Positions 1 to 7,884 of a DNA stretch of 60,240 bases are shown piece after piece (positions within the stretch are counted from its first letter, which is position 1; the number at the start of each line of letters is the position of its first letter). The stretch spans positions 1 to 60,240 of the forward strand of contig NZ_JPMD01000030.1 in assembly GCF_000732635.1 (NCBI RefSeq), written 5' to 3'. Source of the stretch: Clostridium sulfidigenes. GTDB taxonomy: Bacteria > Bacillota > Clostridia > Clostridiales > Clostridiaceae. Both the position numbers and the translations under genes were made by a program. The notes below the pieces were generated by a model. The model was given only the letters and a program-made list of their open reading frames with translations. It did no database searches and had not been told where the DNA came from.

Positions 1-33
1 TTTTGTATTTTAAGAATTATTGTAATTTTTCAT

Positions 34-224
34 AAACAGAGTTCTTTGCTTCAGAGGGAGTTTTTACTCCCTCTGAAGGTTACTAACAGAATTCTTAGTA
101 TCAGTATTTTCGATACTTAGAATTCGTTGTCCTTTAGGGGAAATCGTTATCCAGGGTCGTAGCCGCTCTTTACTCCCACTTTGAAGAAGATGGGAGTATT
201 AGAGCGGGTAGTCATCGGATAAAC
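34..224 (+). repeat. Structured repeat, copy 1 (upstream of alsT)
   Basis: First of three related elements in the window. It starts AAACAGAGTTCT and ends CATCGGATAAAC. A first hairpin has a perfect 12-bp stem (49-60 with 67-78). A second hairpin is present only in this copy (89-102 with 112-125, one mismatch). A shared 3' module has an outer stem 146-152 with 217-222, then CCGCTCT (163-169) with AGAGCGG (201-207), then an inner ACTCCCA/TGGGAGT stem. Relative to the other copies the middle stem carries a compensatory change (C-G here, A-T there). It may be a mobile palindromic element (MITE/PATE type) or a non-coding RNA. I do not recognise it as a named family. Confidence 0.7.
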
Positions 225-264
225 TTTTATAATTAAATAAAAAAATTAGATAAGGAGATGAGTT

Positions 265-1734
265 ATGGATTTTTTAATTTCTACAAAAGATGTATTAATT
301 AATTTTATGAATTTTTTAACTGACAAGGTTAACATTATTAACACCTTTATGTGGTCTTACGTACTTATTGTTTTACTTATTGGAGTAGGAATCTACTTCT
401 CTTTTAGAACAAAGTTTGTTCAATTTAGATTTTTTAAAGAAATGTTTAGACTTTTAATGCCTAATGATCAAGAAAATAAAGATGGAGTTTCATCCTTCCA
501 AGCCTTTTGTATAAGTACAGCTTCTAGAGTTGGTACTGGTAATATTGCAGGTGTTGCAATGGCTGTGGCAGCTGGTGGTCCTGGTTCAGTATTTTGGATG
601 TGGCTCATTGCCTTAATTGGAGGTGCTTCAAGCTTTGTAGAAAGTACCCTTGCTCAAATTTATAAAACAAAAGATAAGGATGGAAACTTTTTAGGGGGAC
701 CTGCCTACTACATTGAAAGAGGGCTAGGTAAGCGCTGGCTTGGTGCAATTTTTGCCATCTTAACTACTTTATGCTTTGGATTAGTATTTAATGCAGCTCA
801 ATCTAATACAACAACTTTAGCATTTACAAATGCCTTTGGTATTAACCCTGTAATAATGGGTCTACTTTTATCAGTTTTAACAGCCCTAGTAATCTTTGGT
901 GGGGTTAAGAGAATTGCAAAGGTTTCAGAGGTTATAGTTCCAATCTTTGCAACTGCTTATATTTTAGTTGCAATTATAGTTATAGTGCTTAACTTCAAAA
1001 CTATTCCTAGTATATTTGCGTTAATATTTGAAAACGCTTTTGGTATAAAACAATTTGCAGCCGGTGGCCTTGGATTCACAATAATGCAAGGTATTAAAAG
1101 AGGACTGTTCTCTAATGAAGCCGGTATGGGTAGCGCACCTAATGCAGCAGCTACAGCAACAGTTTCTCACCCTGTAAAGCAAGGCCTTACTCAAACCCTA
1201 GGTGTTTTTACTGATACAATAGTAATCTGTTCATGTACAGCCTTCATTGTGTTAATTTCCGATAATTATGCAGGCACTACTTTAACGGGTATTGAACTTA
1301 CTCAAAGTGCACTTAGTTCACAAATTGGAGTCGTTATTGGAACTTATTTCTTGGCTATATGTACTTTCTTGTTTGCTTTTAGCTCTATAGTAGGTAACTA
1401 TTACTACGGACAAACTAACATTGAGTTCATAAGTAATAATAAAGGGATACTTAATATATTCAGATCCTTTGTCGTTCTTACTGTATTTATTGGTTCTCAA
1501 GCTTCTATAGACTTGGTATGGAATCTAGCAGACTTATTCATGGCTTTCATGGCAGTTATAAATCTAATAGCTATATTATTCCTTGGAAAATATGCATTTG
1601 CTGCTCTTGATGACTATTCTCGTCAGAAAAAAGCTGGCAAAGACCCTATTTTTAAGTCATCAACAATTCCAGGGCTTAAAAATACTGAGGCTTGGAATGA
1701 TAACAATGATATAGCTGACGAAGAAATAGGTTAA
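265..1734 (+). CDS. alsT: Sodium:alanine/glycine symporter, AGCS family
   Basis: 489-residue polytopic membrane protein of the alanine or glycine:cation symporter (AGCS) family, which imports small neutral amino acids with Na+. The family signature GTGNIAGVAMA is at residues 90-100, and a second conserved block NEAGMGSAPNAAATA lies near residue 290. About ten hydrophobic segments can be counted, and the length is normal for the family. AAGGAGATGAGTT precedes the ATG. It is a single-gene unit, preceded by repeat copy 1 and closed by a strong hairpin terminator. Whether alanine or glycine is the main substrate cannot be read from the sequence. Confidence 0.9.
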   Translation: MDFLISTKDVLINFMNFLTDKVNIINTFMWSYVLIVLLIGVGIYFSFRTKFVQFRFFKEMFRLLMPNDQENKDGVSSFQAFCISTASRVGTGNIAGVAMAVAAGGPGSVFWMWLIALIGGASSFVESTLAQIYKTKDKDGNFLGGPAYYIERGLGKRWLGAIFAILTTLCFGLVFNAAQSNTTTLAFTNAFGINPVIMGLLLSVLTALVIFGGVKRIAKVSEVIVPIFATAYILVAIIVIVLNFKTIPSIFALIFENAFGIKQFAAGGLGFTIMQGIKRGLFSNEAGMGSAPNAAATATVSHPVKQGLTQTLGVFTDTIVICSCTAFIVLISDNYAGTTLTGIELTQSALSSQIGVVIGTYFLAICTFLFAFSSIVGNYYYGQTNIEFISNNKGILNIFRSFVVLTVFIGSQASIDLVWNLADLFMAFMAVINLIAILFLGKYAFAALDDYSRQKKAGKDPIFKSSTIPGLKNTEAWNDNNDIADEEIG

Positions 1735-1743
1735 TATAAATTT

Positions 1744-1787
1744 AAGACTCAATTAACTGTTTAATAGTTAATTGGGTCTTTTGGTTT
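1744..1787 (+). terminator. Terminator of alsT
   Basis: A 15-bp stem (1744-1758 with 1766-1780, with G-T pairs) is followed by a T-rich stretch nine bases after the alsT stop codon. Confidence 0.85.
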
Positions 1788-1814
1788 AAATCTAATAATT
1801 AATATGTACTTTAA

Positions 1815-1870
1815 TTATAAAAAATTAAAACCTTGATATTCTTTTAAGGGAATTTAAAAGAATATCAAGG
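1815..1870 (-). terminator. Terminator of the folate transporter gene
   Basis: A perfect 16-bp stem (1831-1846 with 1855-1870) is followed on the minus strand by TTTTAATTTTTTATAA, just downstream of the ECF S-component stop. Confidence 0.85.
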
Positions 1871-1884
1871 TACATTTCTATATG

Positions 1885-2451
1885 TTATTTAAAACTTGGA
1901 ACTCTTCTTGTCTTTTCAGCTGTTTTTAATACACTATATAAAACTATAGTTTCTATAGGTAACAGAATAAGACTTTTAACTATACGTACTGAGTAAGCTA
2001 CAAATATTCCTTTTCCATACATAATGGATAACCATATTGGTGTAAGTACTAGGTTTATTACAATCATTATTACTAATCTAGTAATAAAAATTCGCTTTAT
2101 ACTTACAGGCTTTTTATATAATATTAAACCTGTTATAAAACCACCTAGGAATTCATTGAAAGTAAATCCAATGAAAAACGGACCATTAGGGCGTATCATA
2201 TACTTAATTACATCTGTAACTACTCCTACAAATCCAGTGGCAACAGGTCCATAAAACAAAGCACTTATTCCTACTGCAATAAAGGAAAATCCAATCTTAA
2301 GAATAGGGCTTAATTGAATAGATAATGATCCAAGAATAATGTTAATGGCTGCAATTAATGCTAGTCCAGTTAATGATGAAGTCTTTTTTAAATGTGCTGA
2401 GGACTCCTTTAATAAACTCAGCATGTCATCTTTTTTTTCTGAAAAAATCAT
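1885..2451 (-). CDS. folT: Folate ECF transporter S component
   Basis: 188-residue integral membrane protein, about five to six hydrophobic segments, of the ECF vitamin transporter S-component type. It should confer substrate specificity and dock on the shared energising module EcfA-EcfA'-EcfT, which is not encoded in this window. The internal GFTFNEFLGGFITGLIL segment is typical of folate-family S subunits. The decisive evidence for folate is the tetrahydrofolate riboswitch just upstream. The start ATG at 2451 follows AAGGAGG by seven T residues; that binding site is part of the leader's terminator stem. Single-gene unit with its own terminator. Confidence 0.85.
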   Translation of the reverse strand: MIFSEKKDDMLSLLKESSAHLKKTSSLTGLALIAAINIILGSLSIQLSPILKIGFSFIAVGISALFYGPVATGFVGVVTDVIKYMIRPNGPFFIGFTFNEFLGGFITGLILYKKPVSIKRIFITRLVIMIVINLVLTPIWLSIMYGKGIFVAYSVRIVKSLILLPIETIVLYSVLKTAEKTRRVPSFK

Positions 2452-2491
2452 AAAAAAACCTCCTTTTTATAATAGCTACATAAAAAAGGAG
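2450..2491 (-). terminator. Expression platform of the THF riboswitch
   Basis: On the minus strand CTCCTTTTTTAT pairs with ATAAAAAGGAG and is followed by GTTTTTTT, an intrinsic terminator whose 3' arm contains the ribosome binding site. The ATGTAGC in the loop side can instead pair with GCTACAT next to the aptamer's closing stem. This suggests ligand-dependent switching between terminator and antiterminator. Confidence 0.7.
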
Positions 2492-2507
2492 AATTCCTAT
2501 TAATATG

Positions 2508-2604
2508 TAGCAGTGGGAATCGAAGTAAGTACCGCAAGTTTCCTTTTCGTCTGGTGACAATTCCCTGTTCACCCAGCACTTAACGCACGAACTTCTAATC
2601 TGCC
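2508..2604 (-). ncRNA. Tetrahydrofolate (THF) riboswitch
   Basis: The minus-strand sequence has the THF aptamer pattern. A closing stem pairs GGCAG with CTGCT. Conserved blocks TGCGTTAAGTG and GTCACC...GACGAAAAGG follow, then TTGCGGTACTTACTTCGAT. Known THF riboswitches bind reduced folates and turn down folate transport or synthesis, matching the FolT-type gene 57 bases downstream. No tRNA or other gene overlaps it. Confidence 0.85.
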
Positions 2605-2716
2605 TCATAATCATAGTATATCATACTTAAATTCTTTTTCACATATATTATTTAAATTATATATACAAATATACAAATATTATCCACATAAATATATAAA
2701 TCTAGGGTTAACTACT

Positions 2717-2748
2717 AAAATTAAATAAAGTCGAGATTAACTCTCGGC
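2717..2748 (-). terminator. Terminator of the 47-residue protein gene
   Basis: The minus strand reads CGAGAG-TTAA-TCTCG followed by ACTTTATTTAATTTTAG. The stem overlaps the stop codon of the small gene. Confidence 0.6.
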
Positions 2749-2880
2749 ACTTTTGTTCTCATAGGCTATTAAAACTATTTTACTATTTTCATCCTTTGAC
2801 ATACTTTGTTCAAGATCAGTTAACCTTCTTCTTTCTTCATCTGTTACATTTGCAAATTTATATTCATTGAATGATTGCAT
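2737..2880 (-). CDS. Small uncharacterised protein, 47 aa
   Basis: A 47-residue reading frame, MQSFNEYKFANVTDEERRRL at the N terminus and a charged C terminus ending NKSAES. It has an excellent ribosome binding site (AGGAGGTGATATT before ATG) and its own hairpin terminator, so I take it as a real gene. No signal peptide or membrane segment is visible. The run DEERRRLTDLEQ suggests a short helix. I do not recognise the family. It stands alone between the folT leader and a plus-strand gene. Confidence 0.6.
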   Translation of the reverse strand: MQSFNEYKFANVTDEERRRLTDLEQSMSKDENSKIVLIAYENKSAES

Positions 2881-3076
2881 AATATCACCTCCTGTGCAGA
2901 TAGTATTAGCATTTGTATAAGAAATATGTGTAACTTATTTAACATTTTCTATAATTAATCTAAGTTCTATGGATAATTTTAGCACTTTTTATAAGTATAC
3001 ATTTTCCTCTCTAATATTCACATTAATATGAATTCATAATATATTAACTATATATCAATAATAGGATAGATATAAA

Positions 3077-4003
3077 ATGCCAGCTGAATTATTTACACCA
3101 ATATATCTAAATCAAGATGAAATTCAAAATCTATCCTCAATACTAATTGATGGATATTTTGAAAGTATAACCATCAAGCAAATTAACGATAACACTGTTA
3201 CAGGAAGATATCAACATAATAATAAAAGCCAATGCTCCAATGACTATAAAAATACCAAAGGTGATAAAGATGATAATACTGTCATAGGCAATAGCTGCTA
3301 CAATTATGGTGATATTTTTAGATATTTAGAGGGTAGAAATTTTGATAGAAATGATGTAACTCTAAAAAGAGTATATGCTTCTTTTAGCTATTACAATAAT
3401 TTAAGAAATAAAATGAATACCTTGGGGATTATAAAATATATTAATGATTCAAGCCCTTCAATTAATAATATTTATTCTGGAGATTACGTAGATTTAACAG
3501 GATGTTTACAAGTTAATACCATTTCTAACTGCATAGATAACTGCATATTTATATTAAGCAATTATGGAACTTCACATTTGGATAATCTATTTGATACTAA
3601 ACATATCGGCCCATTAACCTATACAATGATATGTGAATTACTAAAAACCATACAGAAAGAATTAAATAAAGGAGCTACCTTTGATATAATAATTAACTGC
3701 TTAGGAGTTAATTGTGTTTTACCTATAAATTCCACATATACATCGAAACATTCTTATATATACGATGATGTCTCTTGCGATTGTTGTATACTTGGTAAAG
3801 TATCCAAGGTGGCTTACACTCCTTATGAAAGCATTGGAATGCTTAGAAAAACAGGCTTAGATTCCTACTATACAAAACTTCTCAATTCTTTCATTCCATA
3901 TTTTCACTTCTTAAACAATAATGGGTTTTTAATTCCCGGGGAATTTATAACTAGTATAAATGGGCCTGCTCTCGAGATCATTCCATTAAGTATTTGCATG
4001 TAA
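3077..4003 (+). CDS. Uncharacterised protein, 308 aa
   Basis: 308 residues with no signal peptide or membrane helix and no family I can name with confidence. Visible parts: an N-terminal PIYLNQDEIQNL segment; an Asn/Asp/Lys-rich low-complexity stretch at about residues 47-78; a middle region with SGDYVDLTG; a Cys-rich patch CDCC near residue 235; and a C terminus ending ALEIIPLSICM. The order (short N-terminal strand, variable insert, a small-molecule-like beta region, terminal hydrophobic strand) reminds me of DUF6414-type proteins, but this is only an impression. The binding site before the ATG is weak. It stands alone, with a shared terminator towards degV. Confidence 0.6.
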   Translation: MPAELFTPIYLNQDEIQNLSSILIDGYFESITIKQINDNTVTGRYQHNNKSQCSNDYKNTKGDKDDNTVIGNSCYNYGDIFRYLEGRNFDRNDVTLKRVYASFSYYNNLRNKMNTLGIIKYINDSSPSINNIYSGDYVDLTGCLQVNTISNCIDNCIFILSNYGTSHLDNLFDTKHIGPLTYTMICELLKTIQKELNKGATFDIIINCLGVNCVLPINSTYTSKHSYIYDDVSCDCCILGKVSKVAYTPYESIGMLRKTGLDSYYTKLLNSFIPYFHFLNNNGFLIPGEFITSINGPALEIIPLSICM

Positions 4004-4153
4004 AAGCGTCATATTACTATAAGTAGAGTTCTTACTGTTTTTATGGCATTATTAAATTTCTTAGACTTTTAGTCCTTACAAATTATTATCATTTATGATA
4101 AATATAGTAGTATTTCACGCTATAGGCACTAATTGTATAAATTTTACCAAAAC

Positions 4154-4189
4154 AAAATCTCATGAGTTTATACCCATGAGATTTTTTAT
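4154..4189. terminator. Bidirectional terminator between the 308-aa gene and degV
   Basis: AATCTCATG...CATGAGATT stem with a T run on the plus strand and an A-rich upstream side, so it can serve both converging genes. Confidence 0.75.
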
Positions 4190-5043
4190 TACTTTTTCTT
4201 TATATAAAATATAGCTATGGCACCTGCCCCTGAATGTGTACCAACTGCTGTACCAATTTCATTGATAAGTATTTTATTTATGCCTAGTTCAGCTTCTATT
4301 AACTTAACTGTTTGATTTGCAGCTTCTAAATCATTTGCATGAGAAACAACTATATCATATTGAGGATCTAACTCTCTAGTATTCATTATATCTATTACAT
4401 GCTTTAAAGCCTTATTCCTACCTCTTGCCTTTCCACAAGATTCAAGAGCCCCATCTTTCACTGTTATAATTGGCTTAATTCCAAGAACATGACTTACAAT
4501 AGCTTTTCCTGTAGATATTCTTCCTCCCCGTTTTAACATGTCTACTGTTTCCATTACAATTAAAGTTTCTAATCTTCCTACTAAGTCATTTATTTCATCT
4601 AAAATTTTATCTACCGTATATCCTTTATCTCTCATGTCTGCTACTACAGTAACTAAATATCCAAAGCCCCCAGAAGCTACAAGTGTATCTACAACAAAAA
4701 TATTTTCACTACCCTCTTCTAAATGCATCTTTGCTATATTGGCTGAGCTATTTGTACCAGATAATTTGCTAGAACAAGTAAGACAAATAACCTTATTTCC
4801 ACATTCTAATTCTTTCTTAAAAAATTCTTGAAACTCATAAGGAGTAACTTGTGAAGTTTTAACTGTAGTTTCTTTATGCTTTATAGCTTCATAAAATTCA
4901 TTATTTGATAAATCTACCTTATCCTTATATACATGTCCATTTAAATCAACTAACAGTGATAGAAATTCTATATTTCTCTCTCTCATAAATTCTGCAGTTA
5001 AATCTACAGAACTATCACATACTATTGTTATATTATTTTTCAT
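4189..5043 (-). CDS. DegV family fatty-acid-binding protein
   Basis: 284-residue DegV (FakB-like) protein. This family binds a fatty acid in a cleft between two domains and, with the FakA kinase, can present it for phosphorylation. The N-terminal ITIVCDSSVDL strand and the SGTNSSANIA loop (ligand carboxylate binding) are typical. So is TVKTSQVTPYEF. The start is placed at the ATG of MKNNITIVCD because AGGAGGG lies seven bases upstream; a longer frame (to 5064) would swallow the binding site. No fakA gene is nearby. A perfect palindrome lies in the 5' leader. Confidence 0.85.
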   Translation of the reverse strand: MKNNITIVCDSSVDLTAEFMRERNIEFLSLLVDLNGHVYKDKVDLSNNEFYEAIKHKETTVKTSQVTPYEFQEFFKKELECGNKVICLTCSSKLSGTNSSANIAKMHLEEGSENIFVVDTLVASGGFGYLVTVVADMRDKGYTVDKILDEINDLVGRLETLIVMETVDMLKRGGRISTGKAIVSHVLGIKPIITVKDGALESCGKARGRNKALKHVIDIMNTRELDPQYDIVVSHANDLEAANQTVKLIEAELGINKILINEIGTAVGTHSGAGAIAIFYIKKK

Positions 5044-5056
5044 GATATACCCTCCT

Positions 5057-5085
5057 GAATACACTTTAATAATAAAAGTGTATTC
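5057..5085 (-). promoter_or_regulatory. Perfect 11-bp inverted repeat in the degV leader
   Basis: GAATACACTTT and AAAGTGTATTC separated by seven bases, between the putative -10 and the ribosome binding site of degV. It could be an operator for a dimeric repressor or an RNA hairpin next to AGGAGGG. Confidence 0.6.
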
Positions 5086-5087
5086 GG

Positions 5088-5116
5088 ATTATATCATCTA
5101 TTACTTCTCAATACAA
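5088..5116 (-). promoter_or_regulatory. Putative degV promoter
   Basis: Minus-strand TTGTAT (5116-5111), 17-bp spacer, TATAAT (5093-5088): a near-consensus vegetative sigma promoter upstream of the palindrome. Confidence 0.6.
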
Positions 5117-5162
5117 CAAAAACTCAAAAAAACTATGAGCATAATTATCATGTAATTTATGG

Positions 5163-6551
5163 CTATTTTTTCTTGAAGAATTCTCTTTTTAATAGTCTTA
5201 AAGCGTATTGGAAATTTTCTTCAGCAACTCCCGAGCAAGATAGCAATAATCTTGGATAATCATTCTCTTCTTCTGCTTCAAAGGTACGTAGTAAAACACC
5301 TACATCTGCACCTCTTTTTGCTAGTTCTTCTGAAGATAAACTACTTTTTACTTCTAGTTGTACTAAAAATCCCCCTGAACCTGGTATAGCTGTTGCTTTC
5401 TCTTCAAATACATTATTTATTGCTATACAGAGTTGTTGACTTTTTGCCATATACAACTTTCTAGCTTTCCTAATTTGTCTTCCAAGATGACCATCACTAA
5501 TAAATTTACCTAAAGCAATTTGTTCAGTTTTTGATGCCGTTTGATTGTAGACTCTCCCTCTTCTTTCATATACTTCTGTTAATTCTTTAGATAGTACCAT
5601 AAAACTAATTCTTAAGGACGGCATTAATAATCGTGAAAATGTTCCCATATATACTACCTTATCTCCTCCATCTAATCCTTGTAGAGACGGTACTGGACGA
5701 GTATAATATCTGAACTCACTATCATAATCATCTTCAATTATTAAGCAATCTTCCCTTTGTGCAAAGGCTAATAATGCTAATCTAATTTGTATTGGCATTA
5801 CATCACCCCAGGGCGTTATATGAGAAGGTGATGTATAAATCATTTTAATTTTATCTTCCTTAAATTTAGATAAATCTCTATTAATATTCTTATAGGTTAA
5901 AGTTTTAAACCCTCTATCTTCAAATACAGCCTGTCCCTGTTCAAAACTAGCTCCTGTAAAAGATATAGGTGATCTAACTCCCGTTAAGGAACATAATATT
6001 TGTAATAAACTTTGCACACCTGCTCCAACTACTATCTGCTCAGGAGTACAAATCACTCCCCTTCTCTCAGCTACATACCTAGATAACGCTACTCTTAAAT
6101 CATATTCTCCTTGTGGATCCCCATAGGATAAAAGCCTTTCTTCATTACGAAGTGCACTCTTTATGTATCTACTCCACAAATCGAAATCAAAACTCTTATA
6201 ATCCACTGCATAGGTAGCAAAGTCATATAATGGTTGGCTTTGTATTATGTATTTATTATGTTGTAATTTTTCTACCTTTTGGATATCTTTATAATTTAAT
6301 TCACTTACAAAAAAGCCACTTCCAGGCCGAGATGTAACATAACCTTCAGCTACTAACTGCAAATAAGCAGCTTCAACCGTTGTCCGACTTATCATTCGCT
6401 CTTTTGCACATCTACGTATAGACGGAAGCTTACTTTCAGCCTTTAGAGTTCCTGTGGAAATCAGGTTTCTATAATGATTATATAGCTGAATATATAATGG
6501 TGTATTTGGTGAATCCTTTGGGTTAATTATATCTCTTTTAACTTTATTCAT
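5163..6551 (-). CDS. pdxR: MocR/PdxR-type transcriptional regulator (GntR HTH + aminotransferase fold)
   Basis: 462 residues: an N-terminal GntR winged helix (about 12-85, with SRTTVEAAYLQLVAEGYVTS) fused to a class I aminotransferase-like domain (about 110-460). Regulators of this build sense pyridoxal phosphate and control vitamin B6 or GABA genes. The EDDYDSEF motif (273-280) is intact, but the expected PLP-anchoring lysine in GTFSK is Arg307 here (GTFSR). The ATG at 6551 follows GAAGGAG; the longer frame starting TTG runs through that site and is less likely. It is divergent from an ECF S-component gene, which is probably its target. The gene symbol is by family only. Confidence 0.75.
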   Translation of the reverse strand: MNKVKRDIINPKDSPNTPLYIQLYNHYRNLISTGTLKAESKLPSIRRCAKERMISRTTVEAAYLQLVAEGYVTSRPGSGFFVSELNYKDIQKVEKLQHNKYIIQSQPLYDFATYAVDYKSFDFDLWSRYIKSALRNEERLLSYGDPQGEYDLRVALSRYVAERRGVICTPEQIVVGAGVQSLLQILCSLTGVRSPISFTGASFEQGQAVFEDRGFKTLTYKNINRDLSKFKEDKIKMIYTSPSHITPWGDVMPIQIRLALLAFAQREDCLIIEDDYDSEFRYYTRPVPSLQGLDGGDKVVYMGTFSRLLMPSLRISFMVLSKELTEVYERRGRVYNQTASKTEQIALGKFISDGHLGRQIRKARKLYMAKSQQLCIAINNVFEEKATAIPGSGGFLVQLEVKSSLSSEELAKRGADVGVLLRTFEAEEENDYPRLLLSCSGVAEENFQYALRLLKREFFKKK

Positions 6552-6755
6552 AAAATTCTCCTTCAACTGTCCCTATTAAAATTATGTATTTTGTGTATTT
6601 CAACAATGACAAACCCAATGTATATTATATATAAAGACACCAAAATATTCAATTAATTCTAAAAGAAGATAATAACTTCACATTGCTTATTTTCTAAATT
6701 TGTTATTATACAAATTATTTATAATAATTTAAATTAATAGTATGGAGGTATATTA

Positions 6756-7529
6756 ATGGAAACTAAAACACACTCTAAAATTTCTACTCGTACCATGGTT
6801 CTAATTGGACTTTTTTCTGCTTTATGCTACGTGGCATTATTTTTTAAGATACCTATTCCCTCTCCTGTAGGAAATCCATTCTTGCATATGGGAAATATGT
6901 TTGTTATATTAGCAGCATTATTGTTCACTGGTACCATTGGTGGTCTTTCTGGCTCTATAGGTATGGGCTTATTTGACTTAATGAATGGTTATGCATCAAG
7001 CGTTCCTAAAACTGTGATTTTGAAATTTGGTATTGGAGCAATTGTGGGATGTGTTGCTGCAAGAGGGAAAAATAAAAATGCAAAGTCACCTATAAAGTGG
7101 ATAAGCATTGCTTCTGGAATTTTAATTCTAATTGGTATAGTACTTTTCTTTACTGCTACTTCTTTAGGTAATGAAATTGTAGTATCAGGTATTGAGAAAA
7201 AACTAGTAATTAATCCAGTATTGTATATATTTTCTCTTATTCTTGGGTTAGGCTTAGCTTTGGTATGTACTTTTGCCAAAAAATTATCTATTGAAATTCA
7301 ATATGCAGTATTAGGTGCTGTAGCTGGTATAGCCTTTAACTTAGTTGGTGAATTTTTATTTGGAGTATTCAAATTGCTTCTTGTTGGAAGTGGATTTCTA
7401 CCGGCAATATTAAGTTCTGCTGTGAGTTTACCTGCAACACTTATAAATGGCTCCTTCTCAATCTTTGTAGCTGTTGCCCTATATGTTCCATTATCTAAAT
7501 CACTATCAAATAAAAAAGTTAATTTGTAA
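6756..7529 (+). CDS. ECF transporter S component, probable vitamin B6 type
   Basis: 257-residue membrane protein with about six hydrophobic segments. The region LHMGNMFVILAALLFTG and the pattern GGLSGSIGMGLFDLMNGYAS are typical of ECF S subunits. These give substrate specificity to the shared ECF energy-coupling module. The substrate is inferred from context: the divergent neighbour is a MocR/PdxR-type, PLP-sensing regulator, which points to pyridoxine or pyridoxal. A thiamine precursor or other cofactor cannot be excluded. TATGGAGGTATATTA precedes the ATG. A hairpin terminator follows. Confidence 0.75.
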   Translation: METKTHSKISTRTMVLIGLFSALCYVALFFKIPIPSPVGNPFLHMGNMFVILAALLFTGTIGGLSGSIGMGLFDLMNGYASSVPKTVILKFGIGAIVGCVAARGKNKNAKSPIKWISIASGILILIGIVLFFTATSLGNEIVVSGIEKKLVINPVLYIFSLILGLGLALVCTFAKKLSIEIQYAVLGAVAGIAFNLVGEFLFGVFKLLLVGSGFLPAILSSAVSLPATLINGSFSIFVAVALYVPLSKSLSNKKVNL

Positions 7530-7554
7530 TTTGCTAACCAATAATTTCACATAT

Positions 7555-7589
7555 GGACTCTGGTATTTGATTATCGGGGTTCTTTTTTG
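7555..7589 (+). terminator. Terminator of the ECF S-component gene
   Basis: GGACTCTGG pairs with TCGGGGTTC (G-U pairs included), followed by TTTTTT. Confidence 0.65.
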
Positions 7590-7599
7590 TTATATAAAT

Positions 7600-7634
7600 A
7601 ACAAAAAAGTCAAGGCCTATACTAAGCCTTGACT
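7600..7634 (-). terminator. Terminator of the opp operon
   Basis: Perfect AGTCAAGGC/GCCTTGACT stem followed on the minus strand by TTTTTGTTA. Confidence 0.85.
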
Positions 7635-7664
7635 ATATTATAGAGTAGATGGGGATTATTCATA

Positions 7665-7856
7665 CTACCTATAAAACATGATAAATATTATAAGTGCAAT
7701 TACTGCAAATACAATCAATAAAACTGGGACAATCACCGATGCTGTTGCTAAAACTAGGGCTAGTAAATCATTTTTCTCTAGCTCTACTTTACCAATCATC
7801 TCGGGATTTACTTCTCTTTTCTTAAATACTACTTTATATGCCTCTTTCATCTTCAT
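7665..7856 (-). CDS. Small membrane protein at the end of the opp operon
   Basis: 63 residues. The N-terminal half is basic/charged (MKMKEAYKVVFKKREVNPE) and the C-terminal 35 residues form a very hydrophobic segment (VPVLLIVFAVIALIIFIMFY), so it is a single-pass membrane protein. It has AAGGAGATGATATGCT before the ATG, starts 28 bases after oppF, and shares the operon terminator. I do not recognise the family. The position suggests co-expression with the oligopeptide importer, perhaps as an accessory subunit, but that is inference only. Confidence 0.6.
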   Translation of the reverse strand: MKMKEAYKVVFKKREVNPEMIGKVELEKNDLLALVLATASVIVPVLLIVFAVIALIIFIMFYR

Positions 7857-7884
7857 AGCATATCATCTCCTTTTATGTCCTTTA

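Noticed and set aside
34..224. Riboswitch specific to the alsT gene
   Set aside because: The same structure occurs at 19750 and 45467 beside unrelated genes, so it is a repeat rather than a gene-specific aptamer; it also does not match glycine or lysine aptamers.
2426..2614. Open frame over the folT leader (minus strand)
   Set aside because: It runs through the THF riboswitch and its terminator, has no ribosome site and no protein-like composition.
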